Assembly (NCBI GenBank): GCA_045634325.1
Contig: JAZRAA010000043.1
Coordinates: forward strand, 1 to 13,263
Reading direction: 5' to 3'
DNA: 13,263 bases
DNA from: URNF01 sp045634325
GTDB taxonomy: Bacteria > Bacillota > Clostridia > Oscillospirales > Acutalibacteraceae
The notes beneath the pieces are model-generated. The model searched no databases, was not told the DNA's origin, and worked only from the letters and a program-made list of their open reading frames with translations. Below are positions 12,203-13,263 of this stretch, piece by piece. Made by a program: the position numbers and the translations under genes. Each line of letters starts with the position of its first letter. Positions within the stretch are counted from its first letter, which is position 1.

Positions 12203-12286
12203 CCCTATTTTCGTATTTTCGGTTCTTTCCGTCACGGGTGCGCAACGTAACGGTTTGAATAATACACTCGAAAGGAACTAAAAACT

Positions 12287-13263
12287 ATGGCTCTTTCGGA
12301 TGAAGGCAACGGCATTCAGGCAACGCTTCCGCTCGCTCCCGCCGGATACGGCGGCTATCCCATGATGAACGGCGGCGGATTCGGTAACGGATTCGGCGGA
12401 ATGTTCGGCGGGGACTGGGGCTATTTCCTCTTGCTCTTACTCATTTGTAATGGCGGCTGGGGCGGCCTCGGCGGATTCGGCATGGGCGGCATGTGGCCTA
12501 TGATGATGGGTGGCATGGGCGCCGGATTCGGTCTTGATTACCTGTATCCGTGGCTCAACAACAGTCAGCACATGTCCGACGGCTTCCGCGACCAGCAACT
12601 CAATACCACGGTACAGGGCATTCAGAACGCTATGACTTCCGGTTTCGGAGACGTTCAGCTCGGTATCGCGGGCGTCAACCAGAACATTTCCAGCACGGGC
12701 GCGGGCATTCAGAACAGCCTTTGCAACGGCTTTGCGGGCGTGAATCAGAACGTCTCCAACGTCGGCGCGAACATTCAGAACTCGCTCTGTAACGGTTTCG
12801 CGGGCGTGAATCTGGGCATGGCGAACGGTTTCTCCGGCGTCAATCAGGCTATCGCCTCCAACGCCGCGCAGGGAGAGATTTCCGCCAATGCCCGACACAG
12901 CGCGTTGACGGGACAGCTTTACAACAATGAAATCGCCAATCTCAATCGCAGTTTCGCGGAACAGACGGCGAACACGCAGGGATTCAGCGGCTTGCAGGGA
13001 CAAATCGCGCAGAACGCCGCCGATATTCGCCTTGCTAACTGCCAGACGAACAACACCATTCAGGCTGAGGGCGCGGCGTCTCGGTATGCGTCCGCCGGGG
13101 AGACGCGGGACATTATCGCGTCGCAGACCGCCAACACGCAAGCGATTCTGGACAAGCTCTGTGCACTGGAACTCGATACCGTCAAGTCGCAGTTAGCGCA
13201 GGCGCAACGTGAAAACGTCGGCTTGCAGAACGCGCTCAACATGGCGACCATGCAAGCGTCGCA
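12287..13263 (+). CDS. Gly/Asn/Gln-rich repeat protein, 3' end outside window
   Basis: The frame is open from ATG 12287 to the window end (325 residues visible); AAAGGA precedes the start. Residues about 20-82 are Gly/Met/Trp-rich with a hydrophobic core (YFLLLLLICN, about 47-56). Residues about 128-190 are repeats of 22 and 11 residues with the GFAGVNQN motif, a pattern that suits a right-handed coiled coil. The end (TQAILDKLCALELDTVKSQL, then AQAQRENVGLQNALNMATM) matches a protein I recognise from many Clostridia phages, usually annotated as hypothetical and located among structural genes. A virion or membrane-associated role is plausible but not shown. Confidence 0.85.
   Translation, partial: MALSDEGNGIQATLPLAPAGYGGYPMMNGGGFGNGFGGMFGGDWGYFLLLLLICNGGWGGLGGFGMGGMWPMMMGGMGAGFGLDYLYPWLNNSQHMSDGFRDQQLNTTVQGIQNAMTSGFGDVQLGIAGVNQNISSTGAGIQNSLCNGFAGVNQNVSNVGANIQNSLCNGFAGVNLGMANGFSGVNQAIASNAAQGEISANARHSALTGQLYNNEIANLNRSFAEQTANTQGFSGLQGQIAQNAADIRLANCQTNNTIQAEGAASRYASAGETRDIIASQTANTQAILDKLCALELDTVKSQLAQAQRENVGLQNALNMATMQAS
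12668..12865 (+). repeat. 66-bp / 33-bp in-frame repeats
   Basis: Units starting GCGGGCGT at 12668, 12734 and 12800 are spaced exactly 66 bases apart, and a related half-unit starts at 12833 (33 bases). They encode 22- and 11-residue units around GVNQN and NSLCNGF. There are no spacers, so this is a protein repeat and not a CRISPR array. Confidence 0.85.

Larger units (their letters stand above)
12087..12286. promoter_or_regulatory. Divergent control region
   Basis: This 200-base gap is the longest in the window and separates the leftward HTH gene from the rightward repeat protein. It contains the leftward promoter at 12174-12202, a weaker possible leftward promoter at 12104-12133, dyads at 12112-12125 and 12167-12184, and AAAGGA before the rightward start. 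I find no convincing consensus rightward promoter; TAATAC at 12260-12265 lacks a good -35. Confidence 0.7.

Noticed and set aside
12260..12265. TAATAC as the -10 box of a rightward promoter
   Set aside because: No acceptable -35 at the right distance; a phage-specific late promoter is possible but not visible.
12668..12865. Regular 66-base repeats as a CRISPR array
   Set aside because: The repeats are contiguous, in frame and without unique spacers; they encode protein repeats.
12437..13141. Leftward 234-residue frame opposite the repeat protein
   Set aside because: It mirrors the repeats of the rightward gene, whose C-terminus is a recognised phage pattern; it is a by-product of G+C-rich repeats.

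Overview
The window looks like part of a tailed double-stranded DNA phage, or a prophage, of a gut Clostridia-type Firmicute. The evidence is the dense packing of small genes behind strong AGGAGG-type ribosome binding sites, two YopX-family proteins, two DUF551-type proteins, many Lar-like zinc ribbons, proteins opening with MRYIDAD, and a Gly/Asn/Gln-rich protein at the right edge of a kind common in Clostridia phages. There is no rRNA, no tRNA that I can see, and no CRISPR array. The host assignment is an inference from gene content.

Layout. 1-585: two rightward genes, the first cut by the window edge. 591-1262: a lone leftward PAPS-reductase-like gene. It has its own terminator, and its P-loop lies upstream of the only usable start codon, so its 5' end looks damaged by recombination; a remnant of a rightward gene abuts it (about 1287-1409). 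1457-4299: seven rightward genes. They include a protein with two Cys-rich repeats and an AP2-like domain, a DUF1874/AcrIII-1-type protein that retains the expected ring-nuclease residues, and a papain-like Cys/His/Asp protein. A terminator sits at 3812-3849. 4265-11096: mostly leftward genes, namely Lar-like zinc ribbons, two YopX proteins, an RtcB RNA ligase interrupted by an intein, two DUF551 proteins and an MGLDVYAKG protein. Small rightward genes are set among them at 4612-5088, 5865-6092 and 11114-11251. 11318-12086: a leftward HTH regulator and two MRYIDAD zinc ribbons. 12087-12286: a control region with a consensus leftward promoter that overlaps a dyad. From 12287: a rightward repeat-rich protein running off the window.

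How the parts may work together. The leftward block behaves like one or more early-type operons. Gene junctions are tight, several reuse the same stop/ribosome-binding-site sequence, and an HTH protein lies next to the promoter. By family, the likely targets are host defences: AcrIII-1 proteins destroy the cA4 messenger of type III CRISPR, RtcB can reseal RNAs cut by host nucleases, and Lar-like ribbons are named for restriction alleviation. The grouping as a counter-defence set is an inference. The strand alternation, with divergent start codons only 17-37 bp apart, implies overlapping opposite transcripts.
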